A stretch of DNA of 64,000 bases from DASQPR01 sp963831705 (GCA_963831705.1 CAWHRE010000010.1:992001-1056000), one strand, 5' to 3'; shown: positions 34,538 through 43,186, counted from the first letter of the stretch. A program made the numbers and translations. The notes: generated from the sequence alone by a model not told the origin.

Positions 34538-35164
34538 CTACTTACTGTAGAGCTCGACGATCAGCTGCTCTTGAACCTGAGTGTCAATCGCCCCGCGCAT
34601 CGGCAGGTTGTGCACCAGGATCTTCAGCTGCGACGGGATCGCCTCGAGCCACGCCGGCACCGTCTTGGAACCGGCCTCGGCCACCGCGATCACGAACGGC
34701 GTGAGCTCGCGCGACTTCTCGCGGACCTCCACGATGTCGTGGTCACGGACGCGGTACGAGGGGATGTCGACCTTGCGGCCGTTCACCGTGATGTGGCCGT
34801 GCTTGACGACCTGGCGGGCCATGTCACGAGACTTGGCGTAGCCGGCGCGGTAAACGACGTTGTCGAGGCGAGACTCGAGGATCTGCAGCAGCACCTCACC
34901 GGTCTTGCCCGGCTTGGCGACGGCTTCCTCGTAGTAGCCACGGAACTGCTTTTCCAGCACGCCGTAGATCCGGCGGGCTTTCTGCTTCTCGCGAAGCTGC
35001 AGCAGGTACTCCGTCTCCTTCAGACGACCGCGGCCATGCTGGCCGGGCGGGAAGGGACGCGACTCGAACGGGCACTTCGGCCCATCGCACTTGCTGCCCT
35101 TGAGGAAGAGCTTCATCTTCTCGCGGCGGCAACGGCGGCAGTCCGCACCTGTATAACGTGCCAT
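34538..35164 (-). CDS. rpsD: 30S ribosomal protein S4
   Basis: A 208-residue S4, a primary 16S-binding protein. It keeps the zinc-binding cysteine set near the N terminus (CRRC, then CDGPKC; about 9, 12, 26, 31), so it is the C+ form, and the S4 RNA-binding domain (RLDNVVYRAGYAKSRDMARQVVKHGHITVNG). S4 is often a translational regulator of its own operon. Confidence 0.97.
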   Translation of the reverse strand: MARYTGADCRRCRREKMKLFLKGSKCDGPKCPFESRPFPPGQHGRGRLKETEYLLQLREKQKARRIYGVLEKQFRGYYEEAVAKPGKTGEVLLQILESRLDNVVYRAGYAKSRDMARQVVKHGHITVNGRKVDIPSYRVRDHDIVEVREKSRELTPFVIAVAEAGSKTVPAWLEAIPSQLKILVHNLPMRGAIDTQVQEQLIVELYSK

Positions 35165-35180
35165 CTTCTCTTATTCTCCC

Positions 35181-35588
35181 TTAGACCCGGCGACGCTTCG
35201 GCGGACGGCAACCGTTGTGCGGCTGCGGCGTGACGTCGGAGATCTGACCGACCTCAAGACCCACGGCCTGCAGCGAACGGATGGCGGTCTCGCGACCGGA
35301 GCCCGGACCCTTCACGAATACGTCCACCTTGCGCATGCCGTGCTCCATCGCGCGACGAGCGGCGGCCTCGGCGGCCAGCTGCGCGGCGAACGGCGTCGAC
35401 TTACGCGAACCCTTGAAACCGACCTGGCCGGCGGAGGCCCAGGAAATCACAGCCCCGGTCGGGTCGGTGATGGACACGATCGTGTTGTTGAACGTGCTCT
35501 TGATGTGTGCGTGCCCGTGGGCAACGTTCTTACGTTCTTTGCGCCGGATCTTCTTGACAGGAGTACCGGTGCGCGCCTTCGGTGGCAT
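35181..35588 (-). CDS. rpsK: 30S ribosomal protein S11
   Basis: A 135-residue S11 of the 30S platform. KKIRRKERKNVAHGHAHI, STFNNTIVSITD, GRETAIRSL and the terminal DVTPQPHNGCRPPKRRRV are characteristic. It lies 16 bp upstream of rpsD and 28 bp after rpsM. Confidence 0.97.
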   Translation of the reverse strand: MPPKARTGTPVKKIRRKERKNVAHGHAHIKSTFNNTIVSITDPTGAVISWASAGQVGFKGSRKSTPFAAQLAAEAAARRAMEHGMRKVDVFVKGPGSGRETAIRSLQAVGLEVGQISDVTPQPHNGCRPPKRRRV

Positions 35589-35616
35589 TAGTTATGCGCT
35601 CCCTGGATTCGCTTCA

Positions 35617-35997
35617 TCACTTCTTGCCAGCCTTCTTCTTGCCGGCGACGGTGCGCTTCGGACCCTTGCGGGTACGCGCGTTGGTACGCGTGCGCTGGCC
35701 ACGCACCGGCAGGCCACGACGGTGGCGAATGCCCTGGTAGCAGCCGATTTCAACCTTGCGGCGGATATCCGCGGCAACCTCGCGTCGCAGGTCACCCTCG
35801 ACCTTGAAGTTGGCCTGGATGTAGTCGCGCAGGGCCACGACCTCTTCGTCGGTCAGGTCCTTGCTGCGCTTGTCCGGGGAGATACCGGTCGCGGCGAGCG
35901 CAGCGCTCGAGCGGGTCCGGCCGATCCCGAAAATGTAGGTGAGCGCGATCTCCATGCGCTTATCGCGCGGAAGATCAACGCCGACAAGACGAGCCAT
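35617..35997 (-). CDS. rpsM: 30S ribosomal protein S13
   Basis: A 126-residue S13 of the 30S head. It starts MARLVGVDLPRDKRMEIALTYIFGIG, includes YQGIRHRRGLPVRGQRTRTNARTRKG and ends in a lysine-rich tail. A 222-bp gap with two GC-rich hairpins separates it from rpmJ. Confidence 0.97.
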   Translation of the reverse strand: MARLVGVDLPRDKRMEIALTYIFGIGRTRSSAALAATGISPDKRSKDLTDEEVVALRDYIQANFKVEGDLRREVAADIRRKVEIGCYQGIRHRRGLPVRGQRTRTNARTRKGPKRTVAGKKKAGKK

Positions 35998-36046
35998 GTC
36001 TGGGCGTACTCCTCGTGGTCTTCGTAGAGGTCTGTGCCCGCTCCGC

Positions 36047-36083
36047 CCCGCCTGCCCGGGCGGGCCCCGGCCTCTAACCGGGG
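36047..36083 (-). promoter_or_regulatory. Two adjacent GC hairpins in the rpmJ-rpsM gap
   Basis: CCCGCC (36047-36052)/GGCGGG (36059-36064) and CCCCGG (36065-36070)/CCGGGG (36078-36083) form two abutting 6-bp stems, about 50 bp upstream of rpsM. They may be a partial terminator or an rpsM leader structure. The rest of the 222-bp gap shows nothing recognisable. Confidence 0.45.
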
Positions 36084-36219
36084 GATAACCACAAGGTCGC
36101 CTCGCGTGTTGCCGGCGCGCGCACGCGCCGATCAAGAATGCTTGACTATTTCGCGGCTGGAACGAGCATTTTCAGTTCTTGCAGGTGTGCGTCGATGCGG
36201 CACGGGGCCGCGCCGGACA

Positions 36220-36333
36220 TCAGCCCTGGCGCTGCTTGTGGCGCGGGTCAGAACAGATGACCATGACCCGCCCGTGGCGCCGGATAACCCGGCACTTCTG
36301 GCAGATCTTCTTGACGCTCGGCTTGACCTTCAC
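36220..36333 (-). CDS. rpmJ: 50S ribosomal protein L36
   Basis: A 37-residue protein starting at GTG 36333 (VKVKPSVKKICQKCRVIRRHGRVMVIC then SDPRHKQRQG). Cys11, Cys14, Cys27 and a following His form the zinc ribbon of the C+ type, so a zinc-independent paralogue may exist elsewhere. AAGGG lies upstream. It is placed directly after infA. Confidence 0.95.
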   Translation of the reverse strand: MKVKPSVKKICQKCRVIRRHGRVMVICSDPRHKQRQG

Positions 36334-36354
36334 GGTTTGCCCTTTACGTTTTGA

Positions 36355-36576
36355 TTACTTGTAGCGGTAGACGATGCGTCCGCGAGTGAGGTCGTACGGC
36401 GAAAGCTCCACGACGACCCGGTCCTCGGGCAGGATGCGGATATAGTGCTGCCGCATCTTGCCACTGATGTGCGCCAAGACTTTGTGACCATTGGCGAGTT
36501 CCACCCGGAACATGGCGTTCGGCAGTGGCTCTACTACTCGGCCCTCGATCTCGATGGCCCCATCTTTTTTCGGCAT
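36355..36576 (-). CDS. infA: Translation initiation factor IF-1
   Basis: A 73-residue OB-fold protein, MPKKDGAIEIEGRVVEPLPN ... LTRGRIVYRYK. It blocks the A site during initiation. It is the first gene of the infA-rpmJ-rpsM-rpsK-rpsD-rpoA-rplQ group. Its 232-bp leader carries the ribosomal-operon hairpin element at 36756-36784. Confidence 0.97.
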   Translation of the reverse strand: MPKKDGAIEIEGRVVEPLPNAMFRVELANGHKVLAHISGKMRQHYIRILPEDRVVVELSPYDLTRGRIVYRYK

Positions 36577-36755
36577 ATCCTCCGCTACCTGACGTCATGT
36601 CTGCTGATCGGCGTCGCGTTACCCATTCACTTCCGACTATCTCAAGCCGAACGTGCCAGCCGCGGCTCTGCCCGACACCTTAAAGAGGAAAGGCATGGCA
36701 GAGTGGACGCAGCGCGCCGAATCAAAAGTGTACGCGTCGAGCCTACGTCGCAGCA

Positions 36756-36784
36756 AACCCGGCCCCCGTGGTCGGGCGTGTCGG
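36756..36784 (-). promoter_or_regulatory. Ribosomal-operon leader element, infA copy
   Basis: Minus strand: CCGACACGCCCGACC, ACGGG, then GGCCGG. It shares most of 29 positions with the rpsJ and rpsL leader copies, including CGACACGCCCGACC intact; the stem has one mismatch. It lies 180 nt before the infA start. The DUF1707 gene ends 25 bp upstream. Confidence 0.7.
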
Positions 36785-36808
36785 CGACCACACGGCCGCC
36801 GCACAACG

Positions 36809-37363
36809 TCAGTCTTGCCGGTCGCCGCGATCTTTGTCGCCCTTTCGGCGCTCTTCCTCGCGCTTCGCCTCACGCTCGATCGCCTTCTGCTGCTGGCGCT
36901 CGTACCGCTTGCGGGGCTCCCCGTTGGCGAGGCCGCTCAGGGTCTGTGCCACCTTCGCGACGCCCACAAACCCGATCACCCAGATCGGCCAGAAGTAGCC
37001 GTGGCCCGTGAAAAACCAGATCGCGCTGAGGATCAGGCTGAGCGTGACCCAGTCCTGCCACTCGTGGGCAAGCCACGCGACGGTCAGATTGCCCGGCGGG
37101 GGCGGAATCGCGGACACCGCGGACTCGGAGGGCAGGACCGGACGCGACGGCACGATCTGCGATCGCTCGTGCGCGGCTACTGCCGGGAGGTCGCTAAGCA
37201 AACCCTTGAGATCACCGTACGTCCGGGCCGCGTACGCCTCTTGCAGCCGATCGTCGTACTCGGAAAGCGTCAGCCGACCTTCATTCAGGGCATTGCGCAG
37301 CCGCTCGGCGACGAACTCTCGATCCACATCCCCGGCGCGTAGCGCATCCCGATCCTCCGACAC
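36809..37363 (-). CDS. DUF1707 membrane protein
   Basis: About 184 residues from GTG 37363. The N-terminal DUF1707 domain (LRAGDVDREFVAERLRNALNEGRLTLSEYDDRLQEAYAARTYGDLKGLLSDLP) is a short helical module common in actinobacteria. Two hydrophobic segments follow (WVTLSLILSAIWFFTG; WPIWVIGFVGVAKVA) and a charged coiled tail of Lys/Glu/Arg. Function unknown. A start 60 bases further upstream (37423) is possible. It is inserted between map and infA. Confidence 0.8.
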   Translation of the reverse strand: MSEDRDALRAGDVDREFVAERLRNALNEGRLTLSEYDDRLQEAYAARTYGDLKGLLSDLPAVAAHERSQIVPSRPVLPSESAVSAIPPPPGNLTVAWLAHEWQDWVTLSLILSAIWFFTGHGYFWPIWVIGFVGVAKVAQTLSGLANGEPRKRYERQQQKAIEREAKREEERRKGDKDRGDRQD

Positions 37364-37578
37364 GCCTAGAAGGATGCCATTCCCCCGCCGCCGCGCGCCA
37401 GTGCCCTCCCGCTTCGTGATCACCGCCGAACAGAATTTCGCGATCGGGCGTCGACCAGCCGAATCGCCCGAGATGGCGATGCGGTGATGTTCCGGGACAG
37501 ACAGGCGCAGAACAGCGTTGCTAATTTCTTGTTCGTCGGATGAGGCTCCTCATCCGATCGGCTAACGAGGGGATCAAC

Positions 37579-37698
37579 GTGCGCAAATACTTCATCGCGG
37601 CGGCCGCCGCAACTGTCCTGCTCCTTGGCGTAGCGCCCGTCGCGGCCTCAGCGGCATCGACACATGCGAGCCCGCAGCACGTACGGACTCAGCCGTAG
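37579..37698 (+). CDS. Candidate small secreted peptide (39 aa)
   Basis: From GTG 37579, 39 codons encode VRKYFIAAAAATVLLLGVAP then VAASAASTHASPQH..., a classic signal peptide with a possible cleavage site after ASA, leaving a mature peptide of about 14 residues. GAGGGG lies 7 bases before the GTG. It is on the opposite strand to its neighbours, in the gap between the DUF1707 gene and map. It could be a tiny secreted protein or the remnant of a longer one. No homologue recognised. Confidence 0.5.
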   Translation: MRKYFIAAAAATVLLLGVAPVAASAASTHASPQHVRTQP

Positions 37699-37721
37699 TT
37701 CGGTAAGGGCCGCGGGTCGGT

Positions 37722-37741
37722 GGAGTCCCTCGCCGGACTCC
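37722..37741. terminator. Hairpin between the small peptide gene and map
   Basis: GGAGTCC-ctcgcc-GGACTCC forms a 7-bp stem between two convergent genes, 24 bp past the peptide stop and 26 bp past the map stop. It could serve both. Confidence 0.5.
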
Positions 37742-37766
37742 GTCGGCTCGCGCCGCTGGTTCGACG

Positions 37767-38603
37767 CTATGCGCGGGCGCGAGCGGTTACCAGATCACCC
37801 AGGCGTTCGACGCCGCCATCCGCGGCCGTGGTGACCCAGACACCGTCGTCGAAGATCGCGATGGTGTGCTCGACGTGTACGGCGACCGAACCATCCCGCG
37901 TCACGACGGTCCAGCCGTCGGCCATTTCGGCGGTTCGCGGCGACCCGTACGTGATCATGGGCTCGATCGCGAGCGCCATCCCCGGTACGAGCGCCGGACC
38001 CTTGCCCGGCCGGCCAAAGTTGAGCACGTGCGGATCCTGGTGCATCTCGGTTCCGATGCCGTGACCGCCGTACCCATCGACGATGCCGTACTTGCCGGCG
38101 CCGCGAATCGATGACTCGATCGCGTACGAAATGTCGGTCAGTCGACCCCGCCCGGAAGCCGCACCCCGAGCTGCGGCGGCGATGCCGGCCCACATCGAAT
38201 CTTCGGCAACCTTGGCCATCCGTACCATGTCGGGCTTGATCTCCCCGACGCCGACCGTGATCGCTGCGTCGCCGTGCCAACCATCCAAGATCGCGCCGCA
38301 GTCGAGCGAGATCAGGTCACCTTCGGCGAGCACCGCTTTCGGCGATGGGATCGCGTGCACGATCTGTTCGTTGATCGAGGAGCAGATGGAACCTGGGAAG
38401 CCCTGATAGCCCTTGAACGACGGGATCGCGCCGTGCTCGCGGATCGTCTCTTCGGCGATCGCATCGAGATCGGCGGTGCTGACTCCGGGAGCGACCGCAG
38501 CCCTCATCCGTTCGAGGGCGTCCGCGACGACGAGACCGGCCGCCCGCATCAAGACGAGTTGCTCCGGCGTTTTGATCTGAATGTTCAGGCTGCTGCTGCG
38601 CAC
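37767..38603 (-). CDS. map: Methionine aminopeptidase, type I
   Basis: Map removes the initiator Met from nascent proteins. It has 278 residues from GTG 38603, one base after the adk stop. Conserved pieces include VAPGVSTADLDAIAEETIREHGAIPSF, the metal ligands in SLDCGAILDGWHGDAAIT, GGHGIGTEMHQDPHV and PGMALAIEPMI. It belongs to the secY-adk-map unit. Confidence 0.96.
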   Translation of the reverse strand: MRSSSLNIQIKTPEQLVLMRAAGLVVADALERMRAAVAPGVSTADLDAIAEETIREHGAIPSFKGYQGFPGSICSSINEQIVHAIPSPKAVLAEGDLISLDCGAILDGWHGDAAITVGVGEIKPDMVRMAKVAEDSMWAGIAAAARGAASGRGRLTDISYAIESSIRGAGKYGIVDGYGGHGIGTEMHQDPHVLNFGRPGKGPALVPGMALAIEPMITYGSPRTAEMADGWTVVTRDGSVAVHVEHTIAIFDDGVWVTTAADGGVERLGDLVTARARA

Positions 38604-38604
38604 A

Positions 38605-39258
38605 CTACCCACCGTACGAGCGCAGCGCGTCAATCGCACGCTGCGTGATGTCTTCCACAAGGCCGGTTGCGTCAATCCCGACCAGCTTGCCCTGTGCACC
38701 GTAGAAGTCGATCAACGGCGCGGTCTTGTCGGCGTACTCGGTGAGCCGCTTCGCGATCGTCTCGGGCTTGTCGTCGTCGCGCTGGAACAACTCGCCTTCG
38801 CACCGGTCGCACACATCCGGCTTGAGCGGCATGTCGAACTCGACGTGCCAGATCTTGCCGCAGCCCTTGCAGGTACGGCGGCCGGACAGCCGCCGGATCA
38901 CCTCGTCGTTGTCGACCACCAACTCGAGCACGAGATCGAGCTGCGTACCCAAGTCGGCAAGCATCTTGTCGAGCTCGTTCGCCTGCGGCACGGTACGCGG
39001 GAAACCGTCGAGCAGGAAGCCGTCGACGGCATCCTGCTCGGCGAGCCGGCCGCGGACCATGTTGATGGTCACCTCGTCCGGCACGAGCTTGCCGTCGTCC
39101 ATGTAACGCTTGGCCTCGAGCCCGAGAGGCGTCCCCTGCGTAACGTTCGCGCGGAAGATGTCACCGGTGGAAATCTTCGGCACCGCCAGGTGAGCCGCGA
39201 TGAACTCGGCCTGGGTGCCTTTGCCCGCGCCAGGCGGGCCGACGAGAACGAGGCGCAT
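38605..39258 (-). CDS. adk: Adenylate kinase
   Basis: Adk interconverts AMP, ATP and ADP. It has 217 residues. The P-loop GPPGAGKGTQ (residues 7-16), DGFPRTVPQANELD and a long LID domain with a CxxC...CxxC zinc set (CKGCGKIWH; CDRCEGELF) are present, unlike the short lid of many actinobacterial enzymes. It follows secY by 54 bp and is coupled to map. Confidence 0.97.
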   Translation of the reverse strand: MRLVLVGPPGAGKGTQAEFIAAHLAVPKISTGDIFRANVTQGTPLGLEAKRYMDDGKLVPDEVTINMVRGRLAEQDAVDGFLLDGFPRTVPQANELDKMLADLGTQLDLVLELVVDNDEVIRRLSGRRTCKGCGKIWHVEFDMPLKPDVCDRCEGELFQRDDDKPETIAKRLTEYADKTAPLIDFYGAQGKLVGIDATGLVEDITQRAIDALRSYGG

Positions 39259-39312
39259 GTTAATTCACCCCGTCGTTCGAGGGGACGTGGACTGGCGCGG
39301 TCACGGCCGGCA

Positions 39313-40674
39313 CTACCGAAGGAACCCTTCGTAGTTGCGCTGCATCAGCTGGCTCTCGATCTGCTTCACGGTATCGAGTGCGACACCGACGATGATCAGA
39401 ACCGCCGTACCACCGAACGGGAACGACTGCTTGTTGCCGCTGCCCACGAGGCTGATGAACAGGTTCGGCAGCACCGCGATGATGGCCAGATACAGAGCAC
39501 CCGGAAGCGTGATGCGAGAAAGGATGTAGTCGAAGTACGACGCCGTCGGCTTACCGGGGCGTACACCCTGGACAAAGCCGCCGTACTTCTTCATGTCATC
39601 CGCGACCTGGGTCGGGTTGAACGTAATCGACACGTAGAAGTACGTGAAGAAGATGATCAGCACGAAGTAGATCGTGATGTTTACCCAGCTGCTCGGCTGC
39701 GTCAGGTCGTTCGCCAGGAATCGCGCGAACCAGCCGGTCGGGTTGTTGCCCATCAACTGGAGCCCGAGCTGAGGCAGGTAGAGCAGCGAGGAGGCGAAGA
39801 TGACCGGGATAACACCAGCCTGGTTGACCTTCAACGGGATATAGGTCGTGGTTCCGCCGTACATTCGCCGGCCGACCATACGTTTCGCGTACTGCACAGG
39901 GATGCGGCGTTGAGCTTGTTCGATGAAGACCACCGCGGTGATGATCGCGATACCGATCAGGATCACGACCGCGAACAGGCCCCATCCGATCGACTGCTGG
40001 ATCGCCGAACCTTCGCTGGGGAGGCGGGCCGCGATCGAGGTAAAGATAAGGACGGACATGCCGTTGCCGACGCCGCGATCGGTGACCATTTCACCGAGCC
40101 ACATGATCACACCGGTACCGGCGGTCATCGTGATGATGAGCGCGGTCAGCGTGAGCCAGTCCGGGATGCCCTTGACGGTCGGAATGATCGCCGTCTGGTT
40201 GTTCGTCTGGTCGCAACCGGTCGAAGCCGAGTTGCCACCGAACAGCGTGCCCGAGCGGGTCAGTGCGACGAACGCCGATGCCTGCAGGACGCCGAGGCCG
40301 AGCGTGAGGTAACGGGTGTACTGCGTGATCTTCGCCTGGCCGGACTGGCCTTCCTTGCGGAGCGTCTCCAGACGCGGGATCACGACGGTGAGCAGCTGCA
40401 GAATGATGCTCGCGGTGATGTACGGCATGATGCCGAGCGCAAACACCGAGAGCTGCAGGAGTGCGCCACCGGAGAACAGGTTGAGCAGCGTCAGAACGTC
40501 GTTCGGGCTGCCGTTCGCCGAGATGCCCTTGAGGCAGTTCTGTACGTTGACGTACGAGACACCGGGGCTGGGAACAGTTGCGCCGAGCCGGTAGATCGCG
40601 ATCATCCCGACCGTGAACAACAGCTTCTTGCGCAGATCAGGCGTCTTGAACGCACTGAGAAAGGCGGAGAGCAA
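39313..40674 (-). CDS. secY: Preprotein translocase subunit SecY
   Basis: The channel subunit of the Sec translocon, 453 residues with ten membrane helices. It begins LLSAFLSAFKTPDLRKKLLFTVGMIAIYRLG and includes ALGIMPYITASIILQLLTV and the C-terminal loop KYGGFVQGVRPGKPT. The start is an unusual TTG (40674) with AGGAGG 6 bases upstream; no ATG or GTG fits. It is separated from rplO by 236 bp and a hairpin, so it may have its own promoter with adk and map. Confidence 0.95.
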   Translation of the reverse strand: MLSAFLSAFKTPDLRKKLLFTVGMIAIYRLGATVPSPGVSYVNVQNCLKGISANGSPNDVLTLLNLFSGGALLQLSVFALGIMPYITASIILQLLTVVIPRLETLRKEGQSGQAKITQYTRYLTLGLGVLQASAFVALTRSGTLFGGNSASTGCDQTNNQTAIIPTVKGIPDWLTLTALIITMTAGTGVIMWLGEMVTDRGVGNGMSVLIFTSIAARLPSEGSAIQQSIGWGLFAVVILIGIAIITAVVFIEQAQRRIPVQYAKRMVGRRMYGGTTTYIPLKVNQAGVIPVIFASSLLYLPQLGLQLMGNNPTGWFARFLANDLTQPSSWVNITIYFVLIIFFTYFYVSITFNPTQVADDMKKYGGFVQGVRPGKPTASYFDYILSRITLPGALYLAIIAVLPNLFISLVGSGNKQSFPFGGTAVLIIVGVALDTVKQIESQLMQRNYEGFLR

Positions 40675-40847
40675 GATCTTCCTCCTGCGCGGAGCGACCG
40701 TCGGGACGACGGCGGGGGGTGGCCTAACCGCCGGGCGATTACCCGGGCGGGGGGACAACTTAGCTTACGTGGCGGGACTCTAACGCACAGACACCGGACA
40801 CGCGGGTCCGGGGAGAGCTACGTTACCCGTAGATTTCCGAATATGAC

Positions 40848-40896
40848 GATCGTGGCGCCCGCACAGTTGTTTGACAACCGTTCGAACGCCACGATC
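40848..40896 (-). terminator. Hairpin between rplO and secY
   Basis: GATCGTGGCG (40848-40857) and CGCCACGATC (40887-40896) form a 10-bp stem with a 29-nt loop, 14 bp past the rplO stop. There is no T tract in the minus direction; it is a possible end of the spc operon transcript. The other 170 bases before secY show nothing certain. Confidence 0.5.
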
Positions 40897-40910
40897 CTCT
40901 AACGCTTTGA

Positions 40911-41378
40911 TTATGCAGTAGCCGCAGCGTGAGCTGCGAGTACGTTCACGGTACCGCCTGCTGCCTCAATCTTCGAGACAGCGGAGGCGCTGAATGCGTG
41001 CGCGCTGATGGACAGCTTCACGCCGCCCAGGTCGCCCGTACCCAGAACCTTGACCAACTCGCCCTTGCGGACGGCGCCGGCGTTCACGAGCTCGAGGACG
41101 CCGATCGTGCCGCCCTCCGGGAACAGTTCAACGAGCCGATCCAGGTTGACCACCTGGAACACCACCTTGAACTTGTTCTTGAAGCCCTTGAGCTTCGGCA
41201 GCCGCATGTGGAGGGGCATCTGCCCACCCTCGAAACGGGCCGAAACCTGGTAGCGAGCCTTCGTACCCTTGGTACCGCGGCCGGCCGTCTTACCCTTCGA
41301 GCCCTCACCACGGCCGACGCGAGTCTTGTCGGTCTTGGCTCCGGGTGCTGGGCGCAGGTGGTGAACCTTGATCGCCAT
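40911..41378 (-). CDS. rplO: 50S ribosomal protein L15
   Basis: A 155-residue L15. The N-terminal HHLRPAPGAKTDKTRVGRGEGSKGKTAGRGTKG region (basic, Gly-rich rRNA-binding extension) and FEGGQMPLHMRLPKLKGF are typical. Its start shares a base with the rpmD stop (TAATG). Confidence 0.97.
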   Translation of the reverse strand: MAIKVHHLRPAPGAKTDKTRVGRGEGSKGKTAGRGTKGTKARYQVSARFEGGQMPLHMRLPKLKGFKNKFKVVFQVVNLDRLVELFPEGGTIGVLELVNAGAVRKGELVKVLGTGDLGGVKLSISAHAFSASAVSKIEAAGGTVNVLAAHAAATA

Positions 41379-41560
41379 TACTCGACCTCCTCGAAATCTA
41401 CGAGGTGGATCACCGTGTGAATCATGCCCCGAATCTCGGGACGATCCTCTTTAACCACCACGTCGTTGATCCGCTTCAGGCCGAGCGTGCGCAGCGTCTC
41501 ACGCTGGTTGCGCTTGCAGCCGATCTCGGACCGGATCTGTGTCACCTTCAGGCGTGCCAT
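41378..41560 (-). CDS. rpmD: 50S ribosomal protein L30
   Basis: A 60-residue L30 from ATG 41560: MARLKVTQIRSEIGCKRNQRETLRTLGL, then VIHLVDFEEVE. The internal ATG is chosen because the family begins there; upstream codons are an Arg-rich extension overlapping the rpsE-rpmD gap. Confidence 0.96.
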   Translation of the reverse strand: MARLKVTQIRSEIGCKRNQRETLRTLGLKRINDVVVKEDRPEIRGMIHTVIHLVDFEEVE

Positions 41561-41576
41561 GTGTCTGCCGCCCCCT

Positions 41577-42221
41577 CTACTTCGTCGCCGCTTCGGCGCG
41601 CGCACGCAGCATGGCTACGGGTGCGACGTCCTCAAGCGGCAAACCACGACGGGATGCAACGGCCTCCGGCGACTCGAGCATCTTCAACGCCGCGACGGAT
41701 GCGTGCACGATGTTGATCGGGTTCGAGGAACCGAGGCTCTTCGACAGCACGTCGTGGATTCCGGCGCACTCCAGCACGGCACGCACCGGACCACCGGCGA
41801 TAACACCGGTACCGGGGCTGGCCGGCTTCAGCAGGACCACACCGGCCGCCGCCTCGCCCTGCACCGGGTGCGGGATCGTGACGCCGTGCCGTGGCACCTT
41901 GAAGAAATGCTTCTTGGCCTCTTCGACACCCTTGGCGATTGCCGCGGGTACTTCCTTGGCCTTGCCGTAACCGACGCCGACCGTGCCGTCACCGTCGCCC
42001 ACCACGACGAGCGCGGTGAAGCTGAATCGACGACCACCCTTGACGACCTTGGCTACGCGGTTGATCGTGACGACCCGCTCAATGTGCGGAGTCTTCTCGA
42101 CCGGAGCGTTGCGACCGCCACCTTCACGACGGTTGTCGCGACGGTTACCGCCACCACCAGCGCCGCCTTCGGCGTTGCTGTTGTTACCGGGCCCGGCGCC
42201 CCTGCGCTGTTGTCCTGGCAT
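41577..42221 (-). CDS. rpsE: 30S ribosomal protein S5
   Basis: A 214-residue S5, involved in decoding fidelity. A Gly/Asn/Arg-rich N-terminal extension of about 45 residues (MPGQQRRGAGPGNNSNAEGG...) precedes the conserved ERVVTINRVAKVVKGGRRFSFTALVVVGDG and the S5 C-terminal domain. The extension is common in actinobacteria. Confidence 0.97.
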   Translation of the reverse strand: MPGQQRRGAGPGNNSNAEGGAGGGGNRRDNRREGGGRNAPVEKTPHIERVVTINRVAKVVKGGRRFSFTALVVVGDGDGTVGVGYGKAKEVPAAIAKGVEEAKKHFFKVPRHGVTIPHPVQGEAAAGVVLLKPASPGTGVIAGGPVRAVLECAGIHDVLSKSLGSSNPINIVHASVAALKMLESPEAVASRRGLPLEDVAPVAMLRARAEAATK

Positions 42222-42236
42222 CAGACGCTCCCTTTC

Positions 42237-42632
42237 CTAGAACTCGAGTCCGGCTTCGCGGGCGGCATCGGCCAGCGCGGCGATCCGCCCCGCGTACCGG
42301 TTGCCGCCGCGGTCGAAGACGACCTTGGAGATGCCTGCCGCCTTCGCCCGCTCCGCCACCAGCGCGCCGACCTTGCGGGACAGGTCGCTCTTCGCGCCGT
42401 CCGTCCCGCGGATCGAGGCGTCGAGGGACGAAGCCGAAGCAAGGGTATGGCCGGCCGTGTCGTCGACGATCTGGGCGACGATGTTCCGGTTCGAACGCGT
42501 TACCACGAGACGCGGACGCGCCGTCGTACCGAAGACGTTCTTGCGGATGCGGAAGTGGCGGCGAGCCTTGCCCACCAGGCGGGCCCGAGCCACGCCACCG
42601 CCGTTCCGGCGCTTGAGCAGAGTCGCGCTCAC
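42237..42632 (-). CDS. rplR: 50S ribosomal protein L18
   Basis: A 131-residue L18, which binds 5S rRNA. RKNVFGTTARPRLVVTRSNRNIVAQIVDD and VVFDRGGNRYAGRIAALADAAREAGLEF are diagnostic. The GTG start (42632) overlaps the rplF stop (GTGA). Confidence 0.97.
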   Translation of the reverse strand: MSATLLKRRNGGGVARARLVGKARRHFRIRKNVFGTTARPRLVVTRSNRNIVAQIVDDTAGHTLASASSLDASIRGTDGAKSDLSRKVGALVAERAKAAGISKVVFDRGGNRYAGRIAALADAAREAGLEF

Positions 42633-43171
42633 TTCTTGCCTGCCTTTCCGGCCTTGCGGCGAATGACTTCACCCTGGTAGCGCACGCCCTTGCCCTTATA
42701 GGGCTCCGGCGGGCGAATCTTACGGATGTTCGCGGCGACTTCGCCCACCTGCTGCTTGTCGATGCCGGCAATGTGGAACAGCGTCGGCCGCTCGACCGTG
42801 AACGTGATGCCGTCCGGCGCCGCTACGACGACCGGGTGCGAGAACCCGAGTGCGAACTCGAGGTCGCTGCCCTTCGCGGCAACGCGGTAACCGGTACCGG
42901 CGATTTCAAGGGACTTGCGATATCCCTCGGTGACGCCGACGACCATGTTGTTGACCAGCGTACGAGAGAGGCCGTGGAGCTCCTTGGCCTTGCGCTCGTC
43001 GTTCGGTCGCACAACCGAGACCACGCCGTCGTCCCCGCGCTCGGCGGTGATCGGCTCGGCGAGCGTATGGCTCAGCGTGCCCTTCGGGCCTTTGACCGTG
43101 ACGGTCTGCCCTGAGATTGCGACCTCGACGCCAGCGGGCACCGGGATCGGCTTACGTCCGATTCGCGACAT
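42629..43171 (-). CDS. rplF: 50S ribosomal protein L6
   Basis: A 180-residue L6 with two similar domains: MSRIGRKPIPVPAGVEVAISGQTVTVKGPKGTL at the start and PEPYKGKGVRYQGEVIRRKAGKAGKK at the end. It is 15 bp downstream of rpsH. Confidence 0.97.
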   Translation of the reverse strand: MSRIGRKPIPVPAGVEVAISGQTVTVKGPKGTLSHTLAEPITAERGDDGVVSVVRPNDERKAKELHGLSRTLVNNMVVGVTEGYRKSLEIAGTGYRVAAKGSDLEFALGFSHPVVVAAPDGITFTVERPTLFHIAGIDKQQVGEVAANIRKIRPPEPYKGKGVRYQGEVIRRKAGKAGKK

Positions 43172-43186
43172 TTGAACAGGCCTCCG

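Noticed and set aside
38581..40902. A 773-codon plus-strand frame opposite adk/secY
   Set aside because: It is antisense to two well-conserved genes and has no recognisable motif.
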